15,183 nt of DNA from JASEHD01 sp964471945 (lineage in GTDB: Bacteria > Bacteroidota > Ignavibacteria > UBA10030 > SZUA-254). A program made the position numbers and the translations under genes. Positions 1-7,599 of this stretch are shown piece by piece. The DNA is taken from assembly GCA_964471945.1 (NCBI GenBank), contig CAYYIJ010000060.1, positions 1-15,183 of the forward strand, in the 5' to 3' direction. The notes under the pieces were generated by a model. That model was given only the letters and a program-made list of their open reading frames with translations. It was not told the DNA's origin and did not search any database. Numbering within the stretch: position 1 is the first letter of the stretch; the number at the start of each line of letters is the position of its first letter.

Positions 1-77
1 ACCCCTGCCGCTAAACTATGAAGAGGAGATATTGAGTTAATGAAAATAAAAATAAGTAATATTCTTATGGTCTTCAT
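1..77 (-). CDS. 5' part of a secreted or membrane protein gene (runs off the left edge)
   Basis: Reading leftward from the ATG at 77-75 gives 25 codons before the window ends. The peptide starts MKTIRILLIFIFINSISPLH and continues SLAAG. This is a typical signal-peptide pattern: basic N-terminus (K2, R5), a hydrophobic core from about residue 6 to 13, then small residues (S21, A23, A24) suited to signal peptidase cleavage. The mature protein is not visible, so no function can be named. The start codon overlaps the stop of the preceding small ORF in an ATGA, which suggests translational coupling. An AAGGAG sits at 101-106, 23 bases before the ATG, too far for a normal ribosome site. The gene lies downstream of the adenosine deaminase on the same strand. 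Confidence 0.55.
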   Translation of the reverse strand, partial: MKTIRILLIFIFINSISPLHSLAAG

Positions 78-148
78 AAACTTTTTAATTTGATATCAAT
101 CTCCTTATCTCGTTTATAATCCGGAGCAGAGAGTTTTAATAATGCCAT
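74..148 (-). CDS. possible small ORF (24 aa, or 44 aa with a TTG start)
   Basis: From the ATG at 148-146 the frame encodes 24 residues (begins MALLKLSAPDYKRDK) and stops at TGA 76-74, overlapping the next start as ATGA. A good Shine-Dalgarno AAGGA (155-159) lies 6 bases before the ATG, better than those of most genes here. The frame stays open upstream to a TTG at 208-206 that overlaps the adenosine deaminase stop (TTGA), giving 44 residues. The peptide is charged with no obvious domain. It may be a real small protein, a leader that couples translation of the secreted-protein gene, or chance. I do not recognise it. Confidence 0.3.
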   Translation of the reverse strand: MALLKLSAPDYKRDKEIDIKLKSL

Positions 149-173
149 CTTCGTTCCTTCGGTGCTCACTCCG

Positions 174-193
174 AAAATCAAGATGTTTCTTGA
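174..193 (-). terminator. weak candidate terminator after the adenosine deaminase gene
   Basis: On the minus strand TCAAGA, a 4-base loop AACA, and TCTTGA form a 6-bp hairpin followed by TTTT, 11 bases beyond the stop codon. The stem is short and AT-rich and the U-tract is short, so termination may be partial. If the 44-residue ORF is real, the hairpin lies inside it. Confidence 0.3.
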
Positions 194-204
194 AGCGTTC
201 CTAC

Positions 205-1314
205 TCAACTACTTTCACTTTTCTTTTTGATGGCAAGTTTTGCCCTTGCCTTTTTGAAGCCGGGTTTGATGACATTATAGATCAATTCGATCCTGTTCTT
301 GTAGGGAATGAAGGCGCTCTTCATTGCATTGATGGAAATTTTCTCTAAATCATGGAGAGTAAGTTTGAAAACATCGTGAGCAATTTTATATTCTTTAGTC
401 ATAGTTGTATCGCTCATTAATCTATTGTCGGTATTTAATGTAACACGAAACTTATAACGATGATAAATACCAAACGGATGCTCCTCTAAACTTTTCACAG
501 CGCCCGTGTGAACGTTGCTGGTTAAACAATTTTCAAGCGGTATGCGCTTATCGAGAACGTATTGAGCAAGATAACCCATGCTTGAAACCTCTCGTGGATC
601 ATCGTCAGAGATTTTCATATCTTCTATCAATCGTGTTGCATGCCCTATGCGGTGAGCGCCGCACCACTGAATCGCCTGCCAAATAGATTCTTTCCCAAAG
701 CCTTCACCAGCGTGGATTGTAATATTGAAATTTTCACGCTGTATAAAATGGAATGCATCGACATGTTTCTTTGGGGGGAATCCGCCTTCCTCACCTGCTA
801 AATCAAATCCAACAACGCCTCGTTCACGATAGTCAACGGCTAACTCCGCCATTTCCTGTGATACTGTCATGTTACGCATTGCACAGATAATAAGTCCATA
901 CTCAACACCGAAATCTTTCTTCCCTTGCTCTAAGCCCTTCAACACAGCTGCAACAATTTCATCCCAATGCAATCCTTTGCTCGTATGAAAAACCGGAGAA
1001 AAACGAGTCTCAACGTAAACCACACCATCGTTGTATAAATCTTCGATCGTTTCATAAGCAACACGCTCAAGGGCTTCCTCGGTTTGCATAACACCGGTAG
1101 TGTGGGCAAAACCTTCGAGATACAATGGTAAATTACCACGTTGAGCGCCACGATGAAACCATTTTTTCAATTCTCCCGGATCGGTGGTAGGTAATTTTTT
1201 ATATTTAATATCTTTTGCCAACTCTACAATCGTTCGGGGTCGTAATCCTCCGTCAAGATGCTCGTGTAGTACTGTTTTTGGCAGTGATTTGATAAATTTT
1301 TCGGTTAGTTTCAT
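205..1314 (-). CDS. add: adenosine deaminase (actinobacterial-type)
   Basis: Metal-dependent amidohydrolase predicted to convert adenosine (and deoxyadenosine) to inosine and ammonia in cytoplasmic purine salvage. The 369 residues carry the family motifs in order: the zinc pair HEHLDGG (H17, H19), VYVETRFSP (99-107), DLAGEE (171-176), HAGE with zinc ligand H201 and catalytic E204, RIGH with H225, TSN near 265-267, and LNTDN with zinc ligand D296. The residue after D296 is N297; in the animal enzyme it is a second Asp. The TDNRLMSDT context matches the actinobacterial-type branch as I recall it. The C-terminus is rich in Lys and Ser. The gene diverges from the hybrid kinase, and a candidate promoter lies 24-52 bases upstream. 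The exact substrate (adenosine or another 6-aminopurine nucleoside) is inferred from family membership. Confidence 0.9.
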   Translation of the reverse strand: MKLTEKFIKSLPKTVLHEHLDGGLRPRTIVELAKDIKYKKLPTTDPGELKKWFHRGAQRGNLPLYLEGFAHTTGVMQTEEALERVAYETIEDLYNDGVVYVETRFSPVFHTSKGLHWDEIVAAVLKGLEQGKKDFGVEYGLIICAMRNMTVSQEMAELAVDYRERGVVGFDLAGEEGGFPPKKHVDAFHFIQRENFNITIHAGEGFGKESIWQAIQWCGAHRIGHATRLIEDMKISDDDPREVSSMGYLAQYVLDKRIPLENCLTSNVHTGAVKSLEEHPFGIYHRYKFRVTLNTDNRLMSDTTMTKEYKIAHDVFKLTLHDLEKISINAMKSAFIPYKNRIELIYNVIKPGFKKARAKLAIKKKSESS

Positions 1315-1337
1315 ATCGTTTGGCTTTCCATCGCAAT

Positions 1338-1366
1338 TACATATTTTAATTAATAGAAATTTACAA
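1338..1366 (-). promoter_or_regulatory. candidate promoter of the adenosine deaminase gene
   Basis: On the minus strand TTGTAA (1366-1361), a 17-base spacer and TATGTA (1343-1338) fit a sigma-70-type promoter with a start near 1331, giving a leader of about 17 bases. A weak ribosome site GGAAAG lies about 9 bases before the ATG. The -10 match is poor, so this is tentative. Confidence 0.35.
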
Positions 1367-1401
1367 AGAACGTTTTACAAATGCAATCAGTCACACAGGA
1401 A

Positions 1402-1430
1402 TTGACTTTATTCAAGATTTTCTATATCAT
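1402..1430 (+). promoter_or_regulatory. sigma-70-type promoter of the hybrid kinase gene
   Basis: TTGACT (1402-1407), an exact 17-base spacer, and TATCAT (1425-1430) make a good -35/-10 pair. Transcription would start near 1437, leaving about 16 bases before the ATG at 1453. The promoter lies downstream of the upstream in-frame ATG at 1381, which argues that 1381 is not the real start. Confidence 0.6.
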
Positions 1431-1440
1431 AAATGCCAAA

Positions 1441-1445
1441 AAGGA
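1441..1445 (+). promoter_or_regulatory. ribosome binding site that fixes the kinase start
   Basis: AAGGA, 7 bases before the ATG at 1453. Together with the promoter just upstream it selects ATG 1453 over the in-frame ATG at 1381, which would add 24 residues with no domain. Confidence 0.6.
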
Positions 1446-1452
1446 TGCTCAT

Positions 1453-2556
1453 ATGAAAATGGTACCACGATTATTAGTTGTAGACGATGAACCGGAATTC
1501 CGAACACTTCTGGCTCAGGCATTAGAAAACGAGGGGTTTAGCGTTACACAAGCATCTGATGGCGCTGAGGCGGTTGCTGCGGTACGTGAGTATACGTTTG
1601 ATTTAGCACTTCTCGACATTCGAATGCCAAAGCTTGATGGCATAGAAGTTTTGAAAATTATCAAGAGCGAGTCCCCCACAACAGATTGTATAATGATCAC
1701 CGGGCATCAGGATGTTCAGCTTGCAGTTGAAGCAATTAAATTAGGTGCGCGGGAGTTTCTTCCCAAACCTCTGAAAATAGAAGACATCATGGTCAGGGTA
1801 ATATCTGTTCTTCGGATACACATGGCCGATAAACACATTAAGGATATACAGGCAAATTTCACATCAAAACTTTTACATGATCTTCTCGCACCATTACGTA
1901 CGCTCAAATCAGCAATTGATTATCTTGAAAATTCTTCATCTGATTCGACATCGAATCAACATATAAAAATTTTCCAAAGTATTAACGACACAATAAAAAA
2001 TATGGACTCTTTGTTGAACGATATGATAGATCTCAGTTTGTTCGAATCTGGCAGGGTTGATATTGAAAAAATACCGACTAATTTCGACGAATTGGTGCCC
2101 ATAGTGTGTTCGCGCTTTTATCCTCAGTTAACATCAAAAAATATCAAGTTAGCCATTAATGTTGATCAGAATGTCCCCACCATTCCAATTGATCCTGGAA
2201 AAATTGAGCAGGTGATAAATAATGTTCTTGATAATGCTATTAAATATACTTCAGTGGGCGGAAAAATTAGTCTGAATGTATCAACTGTAAATCTTACAAT
2301 AGATCAAACAACACGTGAATATGTAGAAGTTGTCGTTGTAGATACAGGAGCCGGGATACCAAGGGCTGAAATTCCTTTTGTATTCGACAAATACAAGGAA
2401 TTCCTTACGGGAAAATCTTCTGAGAAGAAAACGACTGGAATGGGATTGGCAATTTGCAAAAGTATTATTGAAGCACACCAGGGAAAAATGACAGCTGAAT
2501 CAGAGGTTGGCAAGGGAAGCACTTTTAAGTTTTATCTGCCAATCGATTCTGTATGA
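1453..2556 (+). CDS. response regulator / histidine kinase hybrid (REC-HisKA-HATPase), soluble
   Basis: From the ATG at 1453 the product has 367 residues. Residues 5-125 are a receiver domain with the acidic pair DDE (11-13), phospho-acceptor D55 in LLDIRMP, T83 in MITG and K105 in PKP. Residues 135-205 form a dimerisation/phosphotransfer helix pair with H142 in LHDLLAPL. Residues 240-367 are a HATPase_c domain: N-box EQVINNVLDNAIKY (N257), G1 DTGAGIP (297-303), F-box FVFDKY, G2 TGMGLAI (328-334). No membrane segment or sensor domain is seen, so it probably acts in the cytoplasm as a relay: the receiver accepts phosphate from, or is controlled by, another kinase. Receiver-first order is the reverse of the common hybrid kinase. 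No partner gene is adjacent, so the input signal is unknown. The gene is read toward gyrA, and the two stops are 7 bases apart. Confidence 0.85.
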   Translation: MKMVPRLLVVDDEPEFRTLLAQALENEGFSVTQASDGAEAVAAVREYTFDLALLDIRMPKLDGIEVLKIIKSESPTTDCIMITGHQDVQLAVEAIKLGAREFLPKPLKIEDIMVRVISVLRIHMADKHIKDIQANFTSKLLHDLLAPLRTLKSAIDYLENSSSDSTSNQHIKIFQSINDTIKNMDSLLNDMIDLSLFESGRVDIEKIPTNFDELVPIVCSRFYPQLTSKNIKLAINVDQNVPTIPIDPGKIEQVINNVLDNAIKYTSVGGKISLNVSTVNLTIDQTTREYVEVVVVDTGAGIPRAEIPFVFDKYKEFLTGKSSEKKTTGMGLAICKSIIEAHQGKMTAESEVGKGSTFKFYLPIDSV

Positions 2557-2563
2557 TCAATAT

Positions 2564-5017
2564 TTATATTTTCTTTATTTCTTCTTTATCCTCTTCGGCG
2601 GGTACAACGGCTGTATCAGCAATTTTATCTTCTTTATCGAGACGAATGAGTCGGACACCCTGAGTGTTCCTGCCGGCAATTCTTATTGTTTCTGCGGGTT
2701 GTCGGATAATCACGCCTTGAACTGTAACCACTACTATGTCATCGTTATCAAGTACTTCTTTCAGAGCAACCATACTCCCAGTTTTATCAGTAACACGGAG
2801 GGTAATTACTCCTTTCCCTCCCCTGTGGCTTACACGATATTCTTCAAGCTCACTTCTCTTTCCAAATCCGTTTTCCGCAACAACAAGGATTGAGGTCTTT
2901 CGCCTCTTTATCGCTGCCGCATTAACAACTCTATCTGTCTTTTTAAGATTAATCGCTCTGACACCCATCGAGTTGCGACCAACTGGCCGTGCCTCCTGCT
3001 CGTGAAATCGTATCGCCATTCCATTATATGTACCAATAACGATATCTTGTGTACCATCTGTTAGCTTCACGTCTTTAACCGCGTCGCCCTTTTGAAGTGT
3101 AATCGCTGCAATACCATTGCGTCTGATATTTCCGTACTCAGAAAGTGATGTTTTCTTAATCAATCCTTTTTCGGTTATCATGGCAACATAATGATCATCA
3201 TAGAATTCTTTAACGGGAACATATGATGCTATATTTTCATCGGGTTGTTTTTCGATCAAGTTGACAATCGATTTCCCCCTCGCCATTCTACTCGCTTCAG
3301 GAATTTCGTGAACTCTTAACCAGTAACATCTCCCTTTGTTTGTGAAGAACATAATATAATCATGCGTAGAAGCTATGAACATGTGTTCAATGAAATCGTC
3401 CTCCTTCGTGGTAGCACCTGTTACACCTCTACCGCCGCGTGCCTGCCTCCGATATCCAGAAACAGGAAAACGTTTTATGAACCCGCTGTGGCTAATGGTA
3501 ATCACAACGTCTTCTTCGGCAATCATATCTTCAATACTAAATTCTTCGGCTTTAAAAATTATCTCTGTTCGTCTATCGTCACCATATTTTTTCTTTATTT
3601 CTTGCAGCTCTTCCTTAATAATTTGCATCTGAAGTTTCTTGTTTGCAAGAATCGATTTTAGTTTTTCAATCAGTTTGATTGTTTCTTTGTATTCATCTTC
3701 AACTTTTTTTCGTTCTAAACCGGTTAGCCGTTGCAGCCGCATGTCAAGGATTGCCTTAGCTTGAACCTCGGAAAGCTTAAATCTTTTCATTAAGCTTTCT
3801 TGAGCTGTCGGCACGTCTTTCGATTTTTTGATAAGCTTGATGATTTCGTCAATATTATCCAGTGCAATTATGTAGCCCTCAAGTATATGCGCTCTTTTTT
3901 CCGCTTCATCAAGCTCATATTTTGTCCGACGTACGATGATATTGTTTCGGTGTGCAATAAAATGGTCGATCATCTTTCGCAGTGTCAATATCTCTGGTTT
4001 ACCCTCTACAAGTGCCAGCATAATTACACCGAACGTTGTTTGCATCTGAGTGTGTTTATAAAGATTGTTCAGCACAACTGCTGCATTAGCATCGCGTTTT
4101 AATTCAATTACGATTCTTAAACCATCCCGGTCCGATTCATCTCTAATATCGGATATGTCTTCGATTTTTTTATCTCTAACAAGGTCGGCAATCTTTTCAA
4201 TAAGCGATGCTTTATTGATTTGGTAAGGAAGCTCGGTAACTACTATTGCTTGGCGATCAGCCCTCCCCGTTTCAATTGTTGCCTTTGCTCTAACAAGAAT
4301 TTTTCCTCGTCCGGTTTTATATGCATCTTTTACACCTTCATATCCATAAATAATACCGCCAGTTGGAAAATCAGGTGCTTTAATCATTTTTAAAAGTTTC
4401 TCCTCTGGTAAAACTGGATTATCTATTATCGCCATACAACTATCTACTATTTCATTAAGATTATGTGGCGGTATGTTGGTTGTCATGCCCACTGCAATTC
4501 CTGACGTACCATTTACAAGTAAGTTTGGAAGAAGAGCTGGAAGAACCGTTGGCTCTTTCAGTGTATCATCAAAATTTGGTGTGAAGTTGACTGTGTTTTT
4601 ATCAAGATCGCGAAGCATTTCCTCTGCAATTTTTGACAAACGTACTTCTGTATATCGCATTGCTGCCGGCGAGTCTCCGTCTATCGAACCAAAATTTCCC
4701 TGTCCGTTTACCAATGGATAGCGAAGAGAAAAATCTTGAGCCATACGAACCATTGTATCATACACGGCTGTGTCGCCATGTGGATGATATTTACCTAACA
4801 CTTCTCCAACTACGCGGGCGCTTTTCTTGTACGGTCGGTTGCTCGCCATACCAAGATCGTGCATGCCAAACAGTACACGACGATGAACGGGCTTCAATCC
4901 ATCGCGTATATCGGGTAATGCCCGTGCAATAATTACGCTCATCGCATAATCAATGTACGAACCTTTCATTTCTTCTTCTATATCAACCGGTATTATTTTT
5001 TCGTTTATCGTTGCCAT
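2564..5017 (-). CDS. gyrA: DNA gyrase subunit A
   Basis: The breakage-reunion subunit of gyrase (A2B2), which introduces negative supercoils ahead of replication forks. It has 817 residues, near the usual length for this group and shorter than the E. coli protein (875). The active-site tyrosine is Y122 in AAMRYTE, the same number as in E. coli. The quinolone-determining stretch reads HPHGDTAVYD (78-87), with T83 where E. coli has Ser and with D87 conserved. The beta-pinwheel C-terminal domain begins near residue 495 and carries the GyrA box QARGGRG at 525-531, which separates a gyrase from topoisomerase IV. The tail is Lys/Glu-rich. The start MATINEKIIPVDIEEEMK is preceded by a purine-rich AAGAAGAAAAA that can serve as ribosome site. 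The start overlaps the end of the nucleotidyltransferase frame by 35 bases. Confidence 0.97.
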   Translation of the reverse strand: MATINEKIIPVDIEEEMKGSYIDYAMSVIIARALPDIRDGLKPVHRRVLFGMHDLGMASNRPYKKSARVVGEVLGKYHPHGDTAVYDTMVRMAQDFSLRYPLVNGQGNFGSIDGDSPAAMRYTEVRLSKIAEEMLRDLDKNTVNFTPNFDDTLKEPTVLPALLPNLLVNGTSGIAVGMTTNIPPHNLNEIVDSCMAIIDNPVLPEEKLLKMIKAPDFPTGGIIYGYEGVKDAYKTGRGKILVRAKATIETGRADRQAIVVTELPYQINKASLIEKIADLVRDKKIEDISDIRDESDRDGLRIVIELKRDANAAVVLNNLYKHTQMQTTFGVIMLALVEGKPEILTLRKMIDHFIAHRNNIIVRRTKYELDEAEKRAHILEGYIIALDNIDEIIKLIKKSKDVPTAQESLMKRFKLSEVQAKAILDMRLQRLTGLERKKVEDEYKETIKLIEKLKSILANKKLQMQIIKEELQEIKKKYGDDRRTEIIFKAEEFSIEDMIAEEDVVITISHSGFIKRFPVSGYRRQARGGRGVTGATTKEDDFIEHMFIASTHDYIMFFTNKGRCYWLRVHEIPEASRMARGKSIVNLIEKQPDENIASYVPVKEFYDDHYVAMITEKGLIKKTSLSEYGNIRRNGIAAITLQKGDAVKDVKLTDGTQDIVIGTYNGMAIRFHEQEARPVGRNSMGVRAINLKKTDRVVNAAAIKRRKTSILVVAENGFGKRSELEEYRVSHRGGKGVITLRVTDKTGSMVALKEVLDNDDIVVVTVQGVIIRQPAETIRIAGRNTQGVRLIRLDKEDKIADTAVVPAEEDKEEIKKI

Positions 5018-5423
5018 TAATTTTTCTTCTTGTCTTTTTGTTTTTTAATATCCTACCAAATACTTTTATTCCCTTGATTTCGGTTTTGATTCGCCTCTTC
5101 CAGATGTCTTCAAACTTACATCCAGTAACGAACGGATGAATATCTGTGCGAAGAATATACTCTCTTAGTAATACTTTTTTATTTAAAAACGTCGTAACAT
5201 CAACACCGGTTACAACATTGTATCCAACTGCCTTTAATGCAGTTACTGTTCGCTCTGCATTTTCTTTTTTCGGCTCGATAAATATATCAATATCGACAGT
5301 CATTCGTTCATATCCGTAAGCAGGTAACGCCCAACCACCGATAATGAGAAATTTTACCTTATGAACGCGTAATGATTTTAGGAGTTTTTGAATATCCACG
5401 TTTTTGAATAATCTCCAATCCAT
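4983..5423 (-). CDS. small nucleotidyltransferase-fold protein (MNT/DUF6036-like)
   Basis: 146 residues with the nucleotidyltransferase pattern: GGW at 29-31, DID with D44 and D46 (metal ligands), IEP (49-51), a third Asp at D94 in RTDIHPFV, then FEDIWKRR (104-111) and GIKV (118-121). These are hallmarks of the small polymerase-beta-like family often found in two-gene modules with a short partner; some relatives are toxin-antitoxin components, but the role here is not proven. After GIKV the protein looks shortened: relatives usually have about seven residues before an LIKNKK segment, whereas here only three precede ILKNKK, and the tail ends in basic sequence that overlaps gyrA by 35 bases. 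Its start overlaps the end of the upstream small ORF by 65 bases; GTG at 5399 is an alternative start. It is co-transcribed with gyrB and gyrA. Confidence 0.75.
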   Translation of the reverse strand: MDWRLFKNVDIQKLLKSLRVHKVKFLIIGGWALPAYGYERMTVDIDIFIEPKKENAERTVTALKAVGYNVVTGVDVTTFLNKKVLLREYILRTDIHPFVTGCKFEDIWKRRIKTEIKGIKVFGRILKNKKTRRKINGNDKRKNNTG

Positions 5424-5556
5424 CTTTGACTAATTTATCCATAATCTCATAGCGCTGTGCTGTTGTAAGAGAAAGCTGAAACTTAATTTCAAACTCTAAC
5501 TCTTTTTGCGGATCATCCTTTTTAAGAATGAGAATGTGTGTTTTATTTTGTCTCAT
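5359..5556 (-). CDS. small partner protein of the nucleotidyltransferase
   Basis: 65 residues, beginning MRQNKTHILILKKDDPQKEL. The middle (ELEFEIKFQLSLTTAQRYEIM, roughly residues 19-39) and the end (KRGYSKTPKIITR) resemble short proteins I recall being encoded directly upstream of MNT-type nucleotidyltransferases. The ATG is 3 bases after the gyrB stop, so translation is probably coupled. Its last 65 bases overlap the nucleotidyltransferase. It has no membrane segment and is charged. The conserved pairing supports a real gene; whether it is an antitoxin-like or structural partner cannot be told from sequence alone. Confidence 0.65.
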   Translation of the reverse strand: MRQNKTHILILKKDDPQKELEFEIKFQLSLTTAQRYEIMDKLVKDGLEIIQKRGYSKTPKIITRS

Positions 5557-5559
5557 TTT

Positions 5560-7590
5560 TTATACATCAAGGTTTCTTACATACTTTGCATTCTTCTCGA
5601 TGAACGCTCTACGTGGTTCAACTTCATCTCCCATCAGTATAGAGAACGTACGGTCTGCATCTGCCGCATTTTCAATTGATACTTGCAGAACTGTTCGCGT
5701 TTCGGGATCCATCGTTGTAGACCAAAGTTGATCAGGGTTCATCTCTCCAAGACCTTTAAATCGGGAAATTAGGATACCATCGGGAGTTATTATTGAGCCC
5801 TCGTGTATGTTTGGCTCTTTCGATTGTTCATTTTCAACTTTCTTTTCACTTTTCAATCGCTTAATACTTTCATCTCTCTCTTGATCATCGTAAGCATAAA
5901 CTTCTTGTTTACCCTTTTTAAGTTTGTAGAGTGGGGGTTGGGCAATATAGATATGTCCAAGCTCGATGATCTCTTTCATGTATCTGAAAAAGAGTGTAAG
6001 TAATAATGTTCGAATATGAGAACCGTCAACATCAGCGTCGCACATAATAATAATTTTACCATAACGAATTTTTGATGGATCGAAATCTTCACCAACCCCG
6101 GTTCCAATCGCTGTAAAGATAGACCTTATTTCTTCGTTTTCCAAAATTTTATACAATCTGGCTTTTTCAACATTTAAGATTTTTCCTTTAATCGGAAGTA
6201 TTGCCTGGAACCTGCGATCCCGCCCTTGTTTAGCGCTCCCACCAGCCGAGTCGCCTTCAACGATGTATAATTCACAATGTTCCGGATCGTTGATTGAACA
6301 ATCGGCTAATTTACCTGGAAGACTGGATGATTCAAGCGCACTCTTTCTGCGGGCTAAATCTCGTGCTTTTCTGGCGGCTTCGCGCGCCTCAGCCGCACGC
6401 AAACATTTTTCAATAATTCGTTTTGCATCACCAGGATTTTCGTCTAACCAAGTATTTAATTGATCGCCAATTATTGCTTCCACGATTCCTTTGATTTCAC
6501 TGTTACCGAGCTTAGTTTTTGTTTGCCCTTCAAATTGCGGCTCCTGCACTTTTACACTTAATACAGCTGTTAATCCTTCTTTGAAATCGTCGCCAGAAAG
6601 CTGCACACTGTTTTCTTTCACTAAATTATTTTTTGTTGCATAGCTGTTCAGTGAGCGGGTGTGAGCGCTGCGAAATCCGACAAGGTGTGTTCCTCCTTCC
6701 AATGTATTGATATTATTTACATATGTAAAAACGTTTTCATTAAATTGTTCATTGTATTGAAATGCCATCTCAACTTCGACGAGGCGATTGGCTTCATCTT
6801 TACCCTGACCTTTTGCGTACACGGGTTTTTTTATGATGGACGGTCGTGTTGCATCGATATATTTTACAAATTCAACAAGACCGCCTTTAAAATGAAATTT
6901 CTCTTCCTGTTCCTGTCCGGATCTTAAATCTATTATATTAAGCTCTACATCCGGATTGAGAAATGCTAATTCACGAAGCCTTTCAGCAATTGTTTCAAAC
7001 TTAAATACTCGGTTTTTGAATATTTGTGGGTCTGGGATGAAGGTTATTTTTGTACCTGTTTTTCCTGAATCAACTTTTCCTTTGACCTTGACTTCCTCGT
7101 GAGGTTTACCGCGAATATATTTTTGATACCATATTTTCCCTTCACGATATACTTCTACCTCTAACAATTCTGACAGCGCATTGACTACTGATACACCAAC
7201 ACCATGTAATCCGCCCGAGACTTTGTAAGTATTTTTATCGAATTTTCCACCGGCATGGAGAACCGTCATCACAACTTCAAGGGCTGACCGTTTTTCTTCG
7301 GGATGAATATCAGTTGGAATACCCCTGCCATCATCAATAACCGTAATCGATCCGTTCTGATTTATACTGACAGAAATTTTGTGAGCGTATCCTGCAAGTG
7401 CTTCATCTATCGAATTATCAACTACTTCATAAACAAGGTGATGTAAACCGCGTGCAGCTACATCACCAATGTACATTGCTGGTCGTTGGCGAACCGGTTC
7501 AAGCCCTTTGAGAACGGTTATATCATCGGCTGTATAGGTTTCAATCCCCTTTTTATTATTCATATTATCTTTTCGGCTACCTTTTGGCAT
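5560..7590 (-). CDS. gyrB: DNA gyrase subunit B
   Basis: The ATPase subunit of gyrase. In its 676 residues the GHKL ATPase motifs are EVVDNS with N59 (Mg), DDGRGIP (86-92), GGLHGVG (126-132) and QTKTKLG with K358. The TOPRIM domain shows EGDSAGG (445-451) and DADVDGSH (518-525), followed by RFKGLGEMNPDQLWSTTMDP (610-629), the GyrA-contacting region. Between the TOPRIM core and RFKGLGEM there is a hydrophilic Lys/Glu-rich stretch (about 575-600) longer than in B. subtilis, but it lacks the big E. coli insertion. The start at 7590 lies 9 bases after the dciA stop; a second ATG at residue 10 (7563) is possible because the first nine residues are not part of the fold. It is part of the dnaN-to-gyrA operon. 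Confidence 0.97.
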   Translation of the reverse strand: MPKGSRKDNMNNKKGIETYTADDITVLKGLEPVRQRPAMYIGDVAARGLHHLVYEVVDNSIDEALAGYAHKISVSINQNGSITVIDDGRGIPTDIHPEEKRSALEVVMTVLHAGGKFDKNTYKVSGGLHGVGVSVVNALSELLEVEVYREGKIWYQKYIRGKPHEEVKVKGKVDSGKTGTKITFIPDPQIFKNRVFKFETIAERLRELAFLNPDVELNIIDLRSGQEQEEKFHFKGGLVEFVKYIDATRPSIIKKPVYAKGQGKDEANRLVEVEMAFQYNEQFNENVFTYVNNINTLEGGTHLVGFRSAHTRSLNSYATKNNLVKENSVQLSGDDFKEGLTAVLSVKVQEPQFEGQTKTKLGNSEIKGIVEAIIGDQLNTWLDENPGDAKRIIEKCLRAAEAREAARKARDLARRKSALESSSLPGKLADCSINDPEHCELYIVEGDSAGGSAKQGRDRRFQAILPIKGKILNVEKARLYKILENEEIRSIFTAIGTGVGEDFDPSKIRYGKIIIMCDADVDGSHIRTLLLTLFFRYMKEIIELGHIYIAQPPLYKLKKGKQEVYAYDDQERDESIKRLKSEKKVENEQSKEPNIHEGSIITPDGILISRFKGLGEMNPDQLWSTTMDPETRTVLQVSIENAADADRTFSILMGDEVEPRRAFIEKNAKYVRNLDV

Positions 7591-7599
7591 ATTAATACT

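Noticed and set aside
142..348. 68-residue plus-strand frame opposite the end of adenosine deaminase
   Set aside because: Phe/Ser-rich antisense shadow of a well-supported gene; no own ribosome site.
1381..1452. Longer start for the hybrid kinase at ATG 1381
   Set aside because: A good promoter (1402-1430) and Shine-Dalgarno (1441-1445) lie between it and ATG 1453, and the extra residues match no domain.
2507..2893. 128-residue plus-strand frame opposite gyrA
   Set aside because: Antisense shadow of gyrA, low complexity and cysteine-rich, overlapping the kinase end, with no domain.
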